Shown in pieces: positions 9,409 through 19,346 of a stretch of DNA of 64,000 nt (positions are counted from its first letter, which is position 1; each line of letters opens with the position of its first letter). This DNA comes from Sunxiuqinia indica (GTDB taxonomy: Bacteria; Bacteroidota; Bacteroidia; Bacteroidales; Prolixibacteraceae): NCBI RefSeq assembly GCF_009847015.1, contig NZ_WVEM01000006.1, positions 62,001-126,000 on the forward strand, in the 5' to 3' direction. A program made the translations under genes and the position numbers. The notes beneath the pieces were generated by a model that was not told the DNA's origin, did not search any database, and worked only from the letters and a program-made list of their open reading frames with translations.

Positions 9409-9729
9409 ATGAACATAGAACAATTAATAAACTTGGGCCAAAAAGGAGTTGTAAAGCTCGAAATTACGGCAGCTGATTTAGTGTCTGTTGTGCAAAATGT
9501 GGCACGTGAAACGGCAGATGCGATTTTAAAAGATCGGCAACAAGAGCAATCAAATGATTTCATACCAAGGAAAATAGCGATGGAGATGCTTAATGTTAAA
9601 ACGACGTTGACAATGCTTCGATGGGAAGAAAAAGGCTATCTCCAACCCCATCGAGTAGGAAGCCGAATTTTTTACAAAAAGCAAGACGTACTTGCCGCTG
9701 TTGCTGAGTTTCACAGGGAATCAAATTAA
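9409..9729 (+). CDS. Helix-turn-helix DNA-binding protein, excisionase-like
   Basis: 106-residue protein. Residues about 48-100 form a MerR/excisionase-type winged helix-turn-helix: FIPRKIAMEMLNVK, TMLRWEEKGYLQPHRVGSR, FYKKQDVLAAV. Such proteins sit next to integrases in many Bacteroidota elements and act as recombination directionality factors or regulators. The N-terminal half (about residues 1-45) looks like a short helical region. Position between integrase and primase-helicase supports a mobile-element role; excisionase activity itself is inferred. Confidence 0.8.
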   Translation: MNIEQLINLGQKGVVKLEITAADLVSVVQNVARETADAILKDRQQEQSNDFIPRKIAMEMLNVKTTLTMLRWEEKGYLQPHRVGSRIFYKKQDVLAAVAEFHRESN

Positions 9730-9957
9730 AATCAAATAACGATGAAGAACAACTAAGAACAAGACGGCTGCGAAATTAATTTGGGAGAACGAAGCAATCG
9801 TCTGAAGAATTTTAAATTATTTATTAGAAACGCGAAATTTCATATACTCTCCCACTTGTGTATATCCGATTTTAAATAGTTCAGATATGAATATTCTAAT
9901 AACTGTTGCTTTAGAATTTAATCCTAAAACAACTAGTAATAATCTAAAATAAAAATA

Positions 9958-11259
9958 ATGTCAAAAAAATCGATCTGCTTTAAGCCTGAATTTTACAATG
10001 TTAACGGGGATTATCTTGTTTCTCATCTCAAGGATGATGGAGTATCTGTCAGACCTACATTGTCAAAAGTGAAAGAATCTGTATTAGAAACAAACTACAA
10101 GATGAATGATGAGACCAAATCGAATATCCCGAGATTTGCAAACTTTGCCTTGGTACCAGAAAATAATCCTGAAAATTATAAGAGGGAAATTAATCTTGGC
10201 GATGGATTGAAAAATTTTAACCTGTATGAACTTCCCTTTCATCCTGCTGGCAAGCATGAGTTAAATGATGGGAAACACACTAATTGGCCGAATATTCTCG
10301 AATTGCTCCTACACATTGCGCCACACAAAAAGCCCTTCCCAAAATCCAGGTTTACTTATATCGAGCTATTACTTGATTATCTGGCTATTGCTTGGCGCCA
10401 TCCCAAGCAGCGACTACCTATTTTGGTATTAGTGTCGTCGGAAAGAAGTACTGGCAAAACAACATTCCTCCAATTTTTAGAATTAATGTTTCAGTCCAAT
10501 GCGAAAATGGTTTCTGTATTCGAGTTAGAATCTGCATTTAATAATAATTGGGGATTAGCTAACTTCGTTTTGGTAGATGAAGCCAAAATACCGGACAAAT
10601 TATTGATGAAAATTAGGAATGAATCTACCAGTAAGAGCAGAAATATAAATACAAAATTTATGCAATCATACGAAGTTCCAAATTACTCCAAGTTTGCAAT
10701 GGCCACTAACAATATTACTAACTTCGCAAAAATAGAAGATGAGGAGAACAGATATTTTATGATTGAGGTCGAACCTTTTACAACAAACCAGGAAAAAAGG
10801 GATTACTTAGAACTAGTGATAGCGGAATTGCCTCAATTCTTAGATTATTTGGCAAAACATCATATTTTTTCGTCGGAAAATAAAACTCGATTTTGGTTTG
10901 ACTATGAAGATTATAAAACTCCAGCACTGGAAAAGGTTATATCTGGCAGCAAAAATGACCAAGTTACTTTAAAAGTTGAAGAACTTTTTAAAGAATCAAT
11001 TGAAAAATCCTGGCAGAACTGCCCAAATAACACGGTAGTAGAATTTTCTATTTCCGGAATTAGAGATTTTTTGGGCTTCACAAAAAGTGCCGACCAAACA
11101 ATAAAGATGACACTTTCTAAGCTGGGATTCCAAATCAGCACTGTGAAAGAGAGATATCTTTGCCTATTCCATAATCAAGAGACTCACGCAATTAGATATT
11201 ATTGCCCACTAGGCACACTTAGAACTATATTCTTCCCTGAGATTATGGACGTAAATTAA
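9958..11259 (+). CDS. Primase-helicase-like P-loop ATPase of mobile elements
   Basis: 433-residue protein with a superfamily 3-like or VirE/DUF5906-type ATPase core. The Walker A motif is SERSTGKTTF (Lys167), Walker B is NFVLVDEAK (Asp207, Glu208), and a sensor-like segment MATNNITNFAKIEDEENRYF follows near residue 240. Such helicases drive replication of phage satellites and integrated plasmids. The C-terminal part (about 330-433) looks like a winged-helix DNA-binding extension. No archaeo-eukaryotic primase domain is evident, so only the helicase half may be present. It forms the presumed replication module of the island with int and the HTH gene. Confidence 0.75.
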   Translation: MSKKSICFKPEFYNVNGDYLVSHLKDDGVSVRPTLSKVKESVLETNYKMNDETKSNIPRFANFALVPENNPENYKREINLGDGLKNFNLYELPFHPAGKHELNDGKHTNWPNILELLLHIAPHKKPFPKSRFTYIELLLDYLAIAWRHPKQRLPILVLVSSERSTGKTTFLQFLELMFQSNAKMVSVFELESAFNNNWGLANFVLVDEAKIPDKLLMKIRNESTSKSRNINTKFMQSYEVPNYSKFAMATNNITNFAKIEDEENRYFMIEVEPFTTNQEKRDYLELVIAELPQFLDYLAKHHIFSSENKTRFWFDYEDYKTPALEKVISGSKNDQVTLKVEELFKESIEKSWQNCPNNTVVEFSISGIRDFLGFTKSADQTIKMTLSKLGFQISTVKERYLCLFHNQETHAIRYYCPLGTLRTIFFPEIMDVN

Positions 11260-11285
11260 ACATCCTAATTCGTTTGACAATTTTG

Positions 11286-11313
11286 AGGAAGGGGTTACTC
11301 CCTTCCTTTTTTT
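11286..11313 (+). terminator. Rho-independent terminator after primase-helicase gene
   Basis: Arms AGGAAGGG and CCCTTCCT around a 6-base loop, followed by a T run, 27 bp after the stop of the ATPase gene. Confidence 0.85.
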
Positions 11314-12180
11314 ATGCCTTGGTCCGATGGTCCAATCTAATGTTAAAAGCTTTATTTGTGTAAACTTACCTTTTTCAGACAGGTCTATACTAAACATTTC
11401 AATTGAACCTTCTAAACTTCTCTATATTGTATAATTACCAGCAATATAGGCATAATAGAACATATTTATTATAGAATACAGATACTCTAAATATTCCAAA
11501 TAAATAAGCTGAAATAGATTGGACCACTGGACCATTTTTGAAACCCAATTACTCTATCAGCTGTTTCTCACTCCTTTTCACCAAAGTGATTGTTATAAAC
11601 TTTTCAAAAAAAACAGTACATCAATTTTAATATTCTTAATGAAGTAAAGTTGTTCGTAACAGGTCGTTACGTTTTATTAATTTGCTGATTAAATCATAGC
11701 ATACGATTTATTATCAACAACTTACACTTGTTTTATCAATATACAACTCCTATATTTGTCATTATTAAAAAATGGCAATCAATATGGACTAAAATAATAA
11801 TAAGAAAAATAGTCAGCTTGTAACCTGATATCCCGCGAGCAATGTAAAATATGGAATCAGCGATTGCATAGAGGAGCATTGAAATTTCCTTGCGAAAGAC
11901 AGATTTGCATGAAAATAATTGCACCGTTATTTTATCCAACAACGGTCCCTGTTACTTTTCCAATGAACCATTAATTTATTTCAACAAATGGGACACCTAT
12001 GGGATGCTTCATCTCACTCTCATTTAAAATGAAAATTTGAATACTACCATTGTTCATTTAAAAATGTGACTAAACCGGAGCATTATTGTTATCAATAATT
12101 TTAAATTGTAAAAAAGAACACTTAGCTTTATAGTAAAATCTGTCCAATAAGTGTAGACGTTAAACACCCTAAGAACGCTA
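11314..12180. other. Long AT-rich non-coding stretch before the CRISPR-Cas locus
   Basis: Roughly 870 bp with no credible gene on either strand. The short frames present lack recognisable sequence. It marks the boundary between the replication module and the CRISPR-Cas module, and probably carries the promoter of the WYL regulator gene near its right end. Confidence 0.6.
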
Positions 12181-13092
12181 ATGAACGGTCAACAAAAACT
12201 ACAACGGATGCTGGAAATAATGATTTTCCTTTCCAGTGGAATTCGGCACCAGCTTTCAGAGTTAGCCTATCGGTTTGAAATTTCAGAGCGAACAGCTTTT
12301 CGATATATTCAAAGTTTCAGGGAAGCTGGTTTTATTATTCCTAAGCCCAAAGATGGTTATTATTATGTGGATAAGGATTCTCCTTACTTTAGAGAAATCA
12401 GTGAATTATTACACTTCTCAAAAGAGGAAGCGGTCGTTCTTAAAAAAGCCATCCATTCCATCAGCGACGAAAACCTACTTAAACAGAACTTGATCAAAAA
12501 GCTGTACGCTCTTTATGATTTTGACCGGGTGGCTAATACCATTGTCAAGCGCGAAAATTCGGAAAACATTCATCAGCTTATGCGTGCGATAAAAAACAAA
12601 AATAAGGTTGTTCTTCATGGGTACTTTTCGGCCAACAGCAACGAGATGAAGGACCGGGTGGTTGAGCCGTTTAACTTCACTACGAATTATATTGCTACCT
12701 GGGCGTTTGATACAGAAGACCAAACATGCAAAACGTTTAAAAATACGCGGATTGGTTCGGTACAAGTATTGGATGAGCCCTGGGAGAACGGAGACAAACA
12801 CAACATGCTCCCGATCGACGTTTTCAGGATCAGCTCAAACCAGCAAATCCCGGTGAAAATGCTGCTTTCTATCCGCGCCTGTGAGTTGCTGAAAGAAGAA
12901 TACCCATTGGCCGAAGAATACATTGAAGCGGTAAACGACAATCAGTTCCTGTTCGACGCACCAGTTTGCAGTTTCGAAGGGGTTGGCCGTTTTGCACTGG
13001 GGCTCTGCAACGAGGTGCAGGTTGTTGAGCCGAAAGAATTCACCGATTTTTTAAAAGAAAAAGTAAAAAATAGTTTAACTGACATTCGTTGA
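12181..13092 (+). CDS. WYL-domain transcriptional regulator
   Basis: 303-residue protein with an N-terminal winged helix-turn-helix (residues about 5-60, LSELAYRFEISERTAFRYIQ) and a central WYL-type domain (about 125-205). It contains VVEPFNFTTNYIATWAFD and the following FKNTRIGSV. WYL proteins bind nucleic-acid-related or other ligands and are frequent neighbours and regulators of CRISPR-Cas and other defence loci. It is immediately upstream of cas6 in the same direction, so it may control the cas operon and itself. Whether it is an activator or a repressor cannot be read from sequence. Confidence 0.85.
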   Translation: MNGQQKLQRMLEIMIFLSSGIRHQLSELAYRFEISERTAFRYIQSFREAGFIIPKPKDGYYYVDKDSPYFREISELLHFSKEEAVVLKKAIHSISDENLLKQNLIKKLYALYDFDRVANTIVKRENSENIHQLMRAIKNKNKVVLHGYFSANSNEMKDRVVEPFNFTTNYIATWAFDTEDQTCKTFKNTRIGSVQVLDEPWENGDKHNMLPIDVFRISSNQQIPVKMLLSIRACELLKEEYPLAEEYIEAVNDNQFLFDAPVCSFEGVGRFALGLCNEVQVVEPKEFTDFLKEKVKNSLTDIR

Positions 13093-13102
13093 CAGTTTTA
13101 TG

Positions 13103-13121
13103 TTCGAAATTGCTCTTCGAA
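13103..13121. promoter_or_regulatory. Paired TTCGAA sites between WYL gene and cas6
   Basis: Two TTCGAA hexamers, each itself palindromic, start 13 bp apart within the 88-bp gap between the WYL stop and the inferred cas6 start. They are a candidate operator for the cas operon. Function is speculative. Confidence 0.3.
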
Positions 13122-13180
13122 AAGTAATAGCAACGAATATAAATCGCAGCAATGCAAGATTCAAAAATATATAAAATGAT

Positions 13181-13838
13181 ATGAGAATACATTTAAAAAT
13201 TCAAACACAAAAAAAAAATCATTCCATTTGATCATCAGCCATTGTTAACAGGCACTATTCATAAATGGTTGGGGTGGAATGAAGAACATGGAAAGGTATC
13301 CTTGTATTCCTTTTCTCAATTGGAAGGAGGCAAAGCGACTCCCAATGGATTACGCTTTGAAAGAAGTATCTCCTTTTTCTTCAGCTCTCATGATTCCAAT
13401 CTGATCAAAAAGTTGATTGCAGGGATTCAGCTTGATTCAACCATGTTTCATGGCATGACCGTTTCAGAAATTATCCTTCAGGAAGATCCTGATTTATCAG
13501 ATCGTGACCTGTTCTTCACTGCCAGTCCAATTTTCATTAAAAGGAGAGTTGAAGAAAAAGTAGATCACATCCTATTTGATGACCCCCGTGCAAATACCTG
13601 CTTGAAAGAAACTCTTCTAACAAAAATGGAGGAAGCCGGAATAGCCGATGAATCTTTTGATATCCGGTTTGAAACAACATACCCAAAGGCAGGGACGAAA
13701 AAAATCACTTATAATGGAATCCAAAATCGGGCAAATTGGTGCCCGGTAATTATTGAAGGCAAACCCGAAACGAAGCTGTTTGCCTGGAATGTTGGATTGG
13801 GGAATTCAACCGGAATAGGGTTTGGGGCAATTAAATAA
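13181..13838 (+). pseudogene. cas6: CRISPR endoribonuclease Cas6 with apparent frameshift near the start
   Basis: Cas6 cuts the repeat in pre-crRNA to leave the 8-nt 5' handle. The C-terminal glycine-rich loop NVGLGNSTGIGFG and the body, including a conserved HKWLG near the N terminus, identify the family. The main frame is open from 13197 but has no ATG, and its first common alternative start is a TTG at 13242. The expected N terminus MRIHLKIQTQKK begins at the ATG at 13181 in another frame and joins the main frame only if one A is removed from the 10-A run at 13209-13218. The joined product would be 218 residues, normal for the family. A sequencing error, ribosomal or polymerase slippage, or a true mutation are all possible, so pseudogene status is provisional. 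Confidence 0.75.
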
Positions 13839-13870
13839 AAACTTGTCAAGATTAAAAAGACAAAACAGAT

Positions 13871-14467
13871 ATGCTATACATAGTAAAATATTCAGGTCCC
13901 TTCGGGTTTATTAAACCCTGGACAGCGGTACGCGATAGCGAAACCTATAGTCAGCAATTTCTTACACCTTCGATAGTTGCAGGTATTGAAAGGAAGCTTT
14001 TCCCTGAATTATTGAAAGATGATGATGGTGAAATTAAAAAGATTGCAAGGCACAGGTTGAGCTACAAGCAGATTTCACAACAGCAAGAACAAATTCAACC
14101 CCGAGGGTGGAACGAAAAAGGAACCAGAAATAACAAAACCTATGAGCGACCTTATGCCATTTTGGTGCGGGGGGTATTAATTGAACCCGTTCTTTTCCTT
14201 GCCTTTTTAAATGAAGCCGATGCAATTAATGCTTCAAAACAACACATCTGTTTAGCCCGAAATGAAGACCTGCTTTATCCTGATGAAGAAATAATGGAAG
14301 TTTCGGAAACTGAATTTGAAACAAATGATGAGCTGTTTACAGGCTTTGAATTGATTTTTGAACGAAATGAAAAGTCATTTTTAGTAGGTTATAATCGACT
14401 TAAAAAGAAAGAGGCAATGTATGGCCATTTAAAAGTTGTTGGTAATCCTGTAAAAACAAATTATTAA
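13871..14467 (+). CDS. cas5: CRISPR-associated protein Cas5
   Basis: 198-residue Cascade subunit of the RAMP fold, which caps the 5' handle of crRNA. The N terminus (YIVKYSGPFGFIKPWTAVRDSETYSQQFLTP in outline) has the pattern of Cas5 N-terminal beta strands with FxKPxT and a TPSIVAGI helix. Identification rests on this and on position, since cas5 is otherwise missing from the operon. Its order, before cas3 and cas8, is unusual for type I-B, where cas5 commonly follows cas7. Its stop abuts the cas3 start. Confidence 0.75.
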   Translation: MLYIVKYSGPFGFIKPWTAVRDSETYSQQFLTPSIVAGIERKLFPELLKDDDGEIKKIARHRLSYKQISQQQEQIQPRGWNEKGTRNNKTYERPYAILVRGVLIEPVLFLAFLNEADAINASKQHICLARNEDLLYPDEEIMEVSETEFETNDELFTGFELIFERNEKSFLVGYNRLKKKEAMYGHLKVVGNPVKTNY

Positions 14468-16632
14468 TGGAAATAATTTGTCCACATATCAAAGCCAAAG
14501 GATCGCCTGAAGAGACCAGCCTTTATGAACACTTGCTTTTTGTCAGTAAGGTCGCTGTAAAAATTGCGGACTATTCAAACCTCGATTCGGAAACTGCAAG
14601 GCTTGGTGCTATTTTACACGACATTGGAAAAGCAAGTACTGTATTTCAAAAACGTCTGGATGATACAAAGATTCCAACTACCCCTTTTCGACATGAAATA
14701 GCCTCTTGTTTCTTTCTTTCATTATTTGATGAAGCGATGCATCCTCTGCTTATTGAAATGGTTATTGCACATCACAAATCTGTATTACACGATACCAGAG
14801 ATAAAGGAATTCTAGACCTTGAAGAAAATCGTGGCGATACTTTTGAACTGCACATCAAAGATTGGGAGGCATGGAAAGATGATGCCTTAACAATACTACA
14901 ATCATTTGGAATTAAAACCAGAGACATCAGTAAGGAGGAAGCTGAAGATAATTTCAATCTCGTTGTTGAATTTTGCGAAAAGACAGTTCGGGAACGTGGC
15001 TTTTCGCAATGGCGGGGACTTTTAATGGCTGCCGATCATTTTGCTTCTGCCTTGTCGGATAATACCGATGAATACCTGAATAAAACTTTTGCCATTCCTA
15101 ATCTGCAGTTTTTTAATCGGCAACATTCGCTGTATCCTCTTTCGTTAAAAGACACCAATTCAAATAAGAAGCACACCATGGTGGTGGCTTGTACCGGCGC
15201 GGGCAAAACCGATTACCTTTTTCGCCGCTGTAAAGGACGCGTTTTTTACACCCTACCATTCCAAGCTTCCATCAATGCCATGTACAAACGGGTAAAAAAA
15301 GATTTAAAACACGATAATCCTGAACTTGACATTCGATTGTTGCATGCTGCATCAAGCATTGCATTGGAAGGAAATAAAAAAGAAGAAAAGATTATTCAGG
15401 GACATGTGGGTGCATCCATAAAAGTATTAACCCCGCATCAAATTGCTGCCATAGCTTTTGGCACCAATGGTTATGAAGCCATGATTATGGATATTAAAGG
15501 TTGTGATGTTATTCTGGATGAAATTCACACTTATACTGATGTAACCCGTTCGATCGTGTTGAAAATCATTGAAGTTTTAAATTATCTTGATTGCAATATA
15601 CACATAGGAACGGCTACGATGCCTGGCATACTGTACGATAAAATAATTGCCATTTTAGGGAAAGAGAATGTTTTTGAAGTGGCTTTAACGAATGAAGAAC
15701 TAAGACTTTTTAACCGACACATCATACACAAAATTGATAATTGGGAAAAGGCTGGTTTAATCATTGAAAATGCACTTACTGATCAGAAAAAAGTTTTAGT
15801 GGTTTGCAACCGCGTCAAAACAGCGCAAGAACAATATGCCCAATACAAATCTCAATTCCCTGGAATTCCAATTCTTTTACTCCATAGTCGGTTCAAAAAA
15901 TCGGATCGAAATGAGAAAGAGCGATTGTTGCTAGGGTTAGATGAAACGGGCAAAGAAAACGGAAATTTTAACACCTCAAAAGAAGCTTGTTTGGTCATAT
16001 CAACGCAGGTTGTTGAAGTGAGCATTGATATTAGTTTCGATTGTATGATTACTGAAGCTGCACCACTCGATTCGATGGCACAACGTTTTGGGCGTGTTAA
16101 TAGAAAAAGATCATCGGAGACCATTGGTCAATATAAACCAATTTATGTGTTGACCCCGCCTGAAGATGAAAAGGAAGCTTTACCCTATTCACTTGAAATA
16201 ATTCAACGTAGTTATGAGGCCTTACCCAATAGTGAGCTTTTGGATGAAACTGAATTACAAGCCAAAATTGATCAGGTATTTACTGAAATCGATTTTCTGA
16301 AAATTGAACAACATTCGGTATTTAAGGAAAGTGGGAAGTGGGGCATCGATAAATTAACACACAACCCAAAAGCTATCTTACTCGATTTATTGGAGATTGA
16401 CAGTGTAAACTGCATTTGCGAAGCCGATGAAGAAGCTTATATGGAAAGTACTTACGAGGAGCGTACCAGAATGGAAATCAGTACACGCTATTATGTAGTG
16501 AAAGACTTGCGTCAATTAGATTGGGGGTCAAAACCTTTCATTGTACCTGATACATCATACAATTCAGAAACCGGCTTCGATGTGACCTTAGCAAAGGCCT
16601 GCAATTACAATTCAACATATTTATTTTTATAA
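14467..16632 (+). CDS. cas3: CRISPR-associated nuclease-helicase Cas3 (HD + SF2 helicase)
   Basis: 721-residue effector that unwinds and degrades target DNA after Cascade binding. The N-terminal HD nuclease shows LHDIGKAS near residue 50, then HEIASCFF and IAHHKS. The helicase has Walker A CTGAGKTDYL (about 242-250), the DEIH box in ILDEIHTYTD (about 349), IGTATMPG as motif III, and STQVVEVSIDI and QRFGRVNR as motifs V and VI. Both activities are on one chain, as usual, and no catalytic residue appears lost. The start overlaps the end of cas5. Confidence 0.95.
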   Translation: MEIICPHIKAKGSPEETSLYEHLLFVSKVAVKIADYSNLDSETARLGAILHDIGKASTVFQKRLDDTKIPTTPFRHEIASCFFLSLFDEAMHPLLIEMVIAHHKSVLHDTRDKGILDLEENRGDTFELHIKDWEAWKDDALTILQSFGIKTRDISKEEAEDNFNLVVEFCEKTVRERGFSQWRGLLMAADHFASALSDNTDEYLNKTFAIPNLQFFNRQHSLYPLSLKDTNSNKKHTMVVACTGAGKTDYLFRRCKGRVFYTLPFQASINAMYKRVKKDLKHDNPELDIRLLHAASSIALEGNKKEEKIIQGHVGASIKVLTPHQIAAIAFGTNGYEAMIMDIKGCDVILDEIHTYTDVTRSIVLKIIEVLNYLDCNIHIGTATMPGILYDKIIAILGKENVFEVALTNEELRLFNRHIIHKIDNWEKAGLIIENALTDQKKVLVVCNRVKTAQEQYAQYKSQFPGIPILLLHSRFKKSDRNEKERLLLGLDETGKENGNFNTSKEACLVISTQVVEVSIDISFDCMITEAAPLDSMAQRFGRVNRKRSSETIGQYKPIYVLTPPEDEKEALPYSLEIIQRSYEALPNSELLDETELQAKIDQVFTEIDFLKIEQHSVFKESGKWGIDKLTHNPKAILLDLLEIDSVNCICEADEEAYMESTYEERTRMEISTRYYVVKDLRQLDWGSKPFIVPDTSYNSETGFDVTLAKACNYNSTYLFL

Positions 16633-16642
16633 AAACCTAACT

Positions 16643-18205
16643 ATGATAGCATCAACCATTGGGCGTACATTTTTAAAAGCATATAACGAAAGAGAAGGAA
16701 CTAATTTCAAAGCAAAAGAATTCTTTGAAGATGTTTACTTTGATCAATTTTTCAATCATCCCAAATATTTCTTCTGGCCTCAAAATTCACCCTTTGTGCA
16801 AGGGATTACTACTTTGAATAACGGAACACTTGGATTAATGACCGTTTTAAAAGATAAAAATGGTAACACAAAACAGTTCACTAATGACGAAGAACTTGAA
16901 GATTTTTGTTTGCAATTACAAAAAGAGCCTTCTTTTGGTGGATTCAAAACAAAAACAAAAAAACAAGTCAAGATTATTCAAAAGCTCAACGCTCAAAAAA
17001 GGCAGGAGATTTTAAAAGAGTTTGTGAATAAAATAGATGAGGCCAAAAGCAACAACAATATCGAAGCAAGTATTGCCATTGGTTTTCCGGCATCTGAGCT
17101 GAAAGAATACGCGACAACCTCGGGGGCTGTAACCGATATTGATTTCAACATTGACATTGAGGATGTTTATTTCTCGTGGATTGGTGGAGGATTAGGAATT
17201 GGCATTGCCGGAGGGTATTCTATTTTTTTCGACGAACCGGAAATACTCATGAAATTATATGACGGCTGGGAAACGTATCGAGCTTATTTGAATGATAATA
17301 CCCTTAACCGATTAAGAGGAAATCAAATCAACACATGGAATGGTCAATGGCTCAGTTATGCTTTTAACAAACATTTTCGAGTTGATTTTGACTTTGCACA
17401 GCTCCATTCATCCGGCGTTTTTTCAGTTAATGAAAAAGTGATTGAAGTAAATACAATAAAATGGAGTGAACTTTTTTTCAATATTTCAAATCATTTTCCA
17501 AATCAAACCTTCACCGGTTATGTTTATACACTTGGCCAAACGAATAAAACATTAGGATTTTACCCCTTTCATTTTTCAGAAGCCAAAACACTTATTAAAT
17601 ATTATCGAATTCTATTTGGAGATCAGGCAGCCATAAGTGAAGCCAAAGATTACGAATCACTTTTCGGAATCCATATCAAAAGAGCATGCGAGTTGGGTTC
17701 AATTGGCTTACAAGCTCTGGAACCTAAAGATTTGCGAAAGTACTTTGGTAATGATGCCAATTTGAAATTGATAAAACCGTCTTTAGTAATCAAGAATGGC
17801 GAATTGGAAGAAGATTTTCAAACCCGAAAAGAAAAAGCAGAAAAAAAAGATTACGATAATATAATTACATACAGAACTTATAAAACCTGGTTATTAGCTA
17901 TGATTAATAAAAACAAAGAAGAATCGTTAGAGTATACTGCCGAAGTAGCCAATGCACTTCACGCGTATAGAATGAAAGCAACGAAAATGGATAGAAAGAA
18001 TCTAATTCAGTCGGAGTTGCTGGTTGCAAAATCTAAAAAAACTTTTTTAGATGCCCTTACCACAGTGATAAAGGACGTTGATGCAACGTCACTTGAGCTG
18101 TTTAAAGAATTGCGAGACAGAGTCCATCTGATGTCAGCCGAAGACTTTGGCTACTTTGTTGTACTGTTGAAATTTGATTATGCTTATGTCGAAAGAAATC
18201 TATAA
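16643..18205 (+). CDS. cas8: Cascade large subunit, Cas8 type
   Basis: 520-residue protein in the position of the type I large subunit, which reads the PAM and helps to recruit Cas3. Only the start (IGRTFLKAYNEREG) and a central aromatic-rich part are distinctive, and the family is poorly conserved. A glycine-rich stretch around residues 178-192 (SWIGGGLGIGIAGGYSIF) is notable. The C-terminal third is helical and charged, as expected where the small subunit is fused. Assignment as Cas8b-like relies on size and on position between cas3 and cas7. Confidence 0.75.
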   Translation: MIASTIGRTFLKAYNEREGTNFKAKEFFEDVYFDQFFNHPKYFFWPQNSPFVQGITTLNNGTLGLMTVLKDKNGNTKQFTNDEELEDFCLQLQKEPSFGGFKTKTKKQVKIIQKLNAQKRQEILKEFVNKIDEAKSNNNIEASIAIGFPASELKEYATTSGAVTDIDFNIDIEDVYFSWIGGGLGIGIAGGYSIFFDEPEILMKLYDGWETYRAYLNDNTLNRLRGNQINTWNGQWLSYAFNKHFRVDFDFAQLHSSGVFSVNEKVIEVNTIKWSELFFNISNHFPNQTFTGYVYTLGQTNKTLGFYPFHFSEAKTLIKYYRILFGDQAAISEAKDYESLFGIHIKRACELGSIGLQALEPKDLRKYFGNDANLKLIKPSLVIKNGELEEDFQTRKEKAEKKDYDNIITYRTYKTWLLAMINKNKEESLEYTAEVANALHAYRMKATKMDRKNLIQSELLVAKSKKTFLDALTTVIKDVDATSLELFKELRDRVHLMSAEDFGYFVVLLKFDYAYVERNL

Positions 18206-18225
18206 ACCAATAAAATCTATAAATA

Positions 18226-19281
18226 ATGAGTACAATTTATATTAGAACATTAAAGAGAGCAGAACATACAGTTTTTTGTGTGGCCGATGGTCAAAAAACT
18301 TATTACGATCCACAATTTTCAAGACGTATTCCCTATTCAAGTGGACAACAGGTAAAACGATCATTTATTGATTCCTTGTCAAAAGCACTGAATGAAATCC
18401 CATCACCTACCACCTTTTTATTTGATGTTAATAAAGATGGTGAGATGAAAGAAGGTGAAGTTTATGCAACTTGCGATCCTACTTATGCAGATCAGCTTTT
18501 AGGTGGCTGGATGAAGGCTTCTAAGGGAGGCAAGGACAGAACAATAAAAAGAAGAAGTCCCCTCTCCATATCTTCAATGAGAGGGCTACATCCTCTATTA
18601 GCAGGAGTCGATTCAGAAAATATATCCTTCGACAGAAGTGACAGGCCTAACAATGCTGTAATTATCAGGAATGAAAAAGGAGATGAATTGACCGAAGATC
18701 AAATCGCGGAACTCCTTTTAGGTAAAGACAGAAGTTTAAGTCGAAAATGGATATCCGATAATCGCAGGGCAACAGGCCTTTTTGTTCAAGACATGGCGAT
18801 TGATTTGCGCCGTATTTTTTGTGTGTTATTGAATAAGCTGGAACCTGAAATTACTGATGAAACTGAAGCCAAATTACGTGAAGCAGGTTGGCAAGAAACA
18901 CAAACCGTTTTTGGTGCTTGTTTAGTTGCGCCAAAAACTATCCGCGAAAAATTAATTCCTGCTTTAGCACATGCTGTTATTAATTGGACAATTACTTCAA
19001 ACCAATCACGCACATTCAGTTTAATGGAAACACTGGCTGTATCAATTTCTGATAATGCCAATAGAATAGCGGGCAGCATACGGGCAAAACTCAAAGAGGA
19101 AGAAGAGAACAAAGCAGAACCCATTATTGAAGAAAATATGCCAGGTGTTGAATCATTTGTCACATTATCGGCAGGTGGATACGTACGTACAAAAACAGAA
19201 TCTGCCGATGCCCTCGACAAAGCAGAACAAGCCCTGATTAATCAAATGTTGGCATTCGATTACGAAAATCAACTTAATTAG
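18226..19281 (+). CDS. cas7: Cascade backbone subunit Cas7
   Basis: 351-residue RAMP protein that polymerises along the crRNA. The opening MSTIYIRTLKRAEHTVF and the segment RIPYSSGQQVKRSFIDSL match the Cas7 pattern, where the guide-binding helix follows the first strand. RRATGLFVQDMAIDLRRIFC and LMETLAVSISDNANRIAGSI are further conserved blocks. It follows cas8 by about 20 bp. The closest relatives I can recall are Bacteroidota type I-B-like systems, but the subtype is inferred. Confidence 0.8.
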   Translation: MSTIYIRTLKRAEHTVFCVADGQKTYYDPQFSRRIPYSSGQQVKRSFIDSLSKALNEIPSPTTFLFDVNKDGEMKEGEVYATCDPTYADQLLGGWMKASKGGKDRTIKRRSPLSISSMRGLHPLLAGVDSENISFDRSDRPNNAVIIRNEKGDELTEDQIAELLLGKDRSLSRKWISDNRRATGLFVQDMAIDLRRIFCVLLNKLEPEITDETEAKLREAGWQETQTVFGACLVAPKTIREKLIPALAHAVINWTITSNQSRTFSLMETLAVSISDNANRIAGSIRAKLKEEEENKAEPIIEENMPGVESFVTLSAGGYVRTKTESADALDKAEQALINQMLAFDYENQLN

Positions 19282-19346
19282 AATTCATTTTTGATTAATA
19301 AACCTGATCATGGAATTGTGTGGTCAGGTTTTATTTTTTTAGTAAA

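Noticed and set aside
11839-11854. 16-base match to the transposase remnant at about 44027 (GAGCAATGTAAAATAT)
   Set aside because: Short, AT-rich and without homology on either side; such a match can occur by chance in this window.
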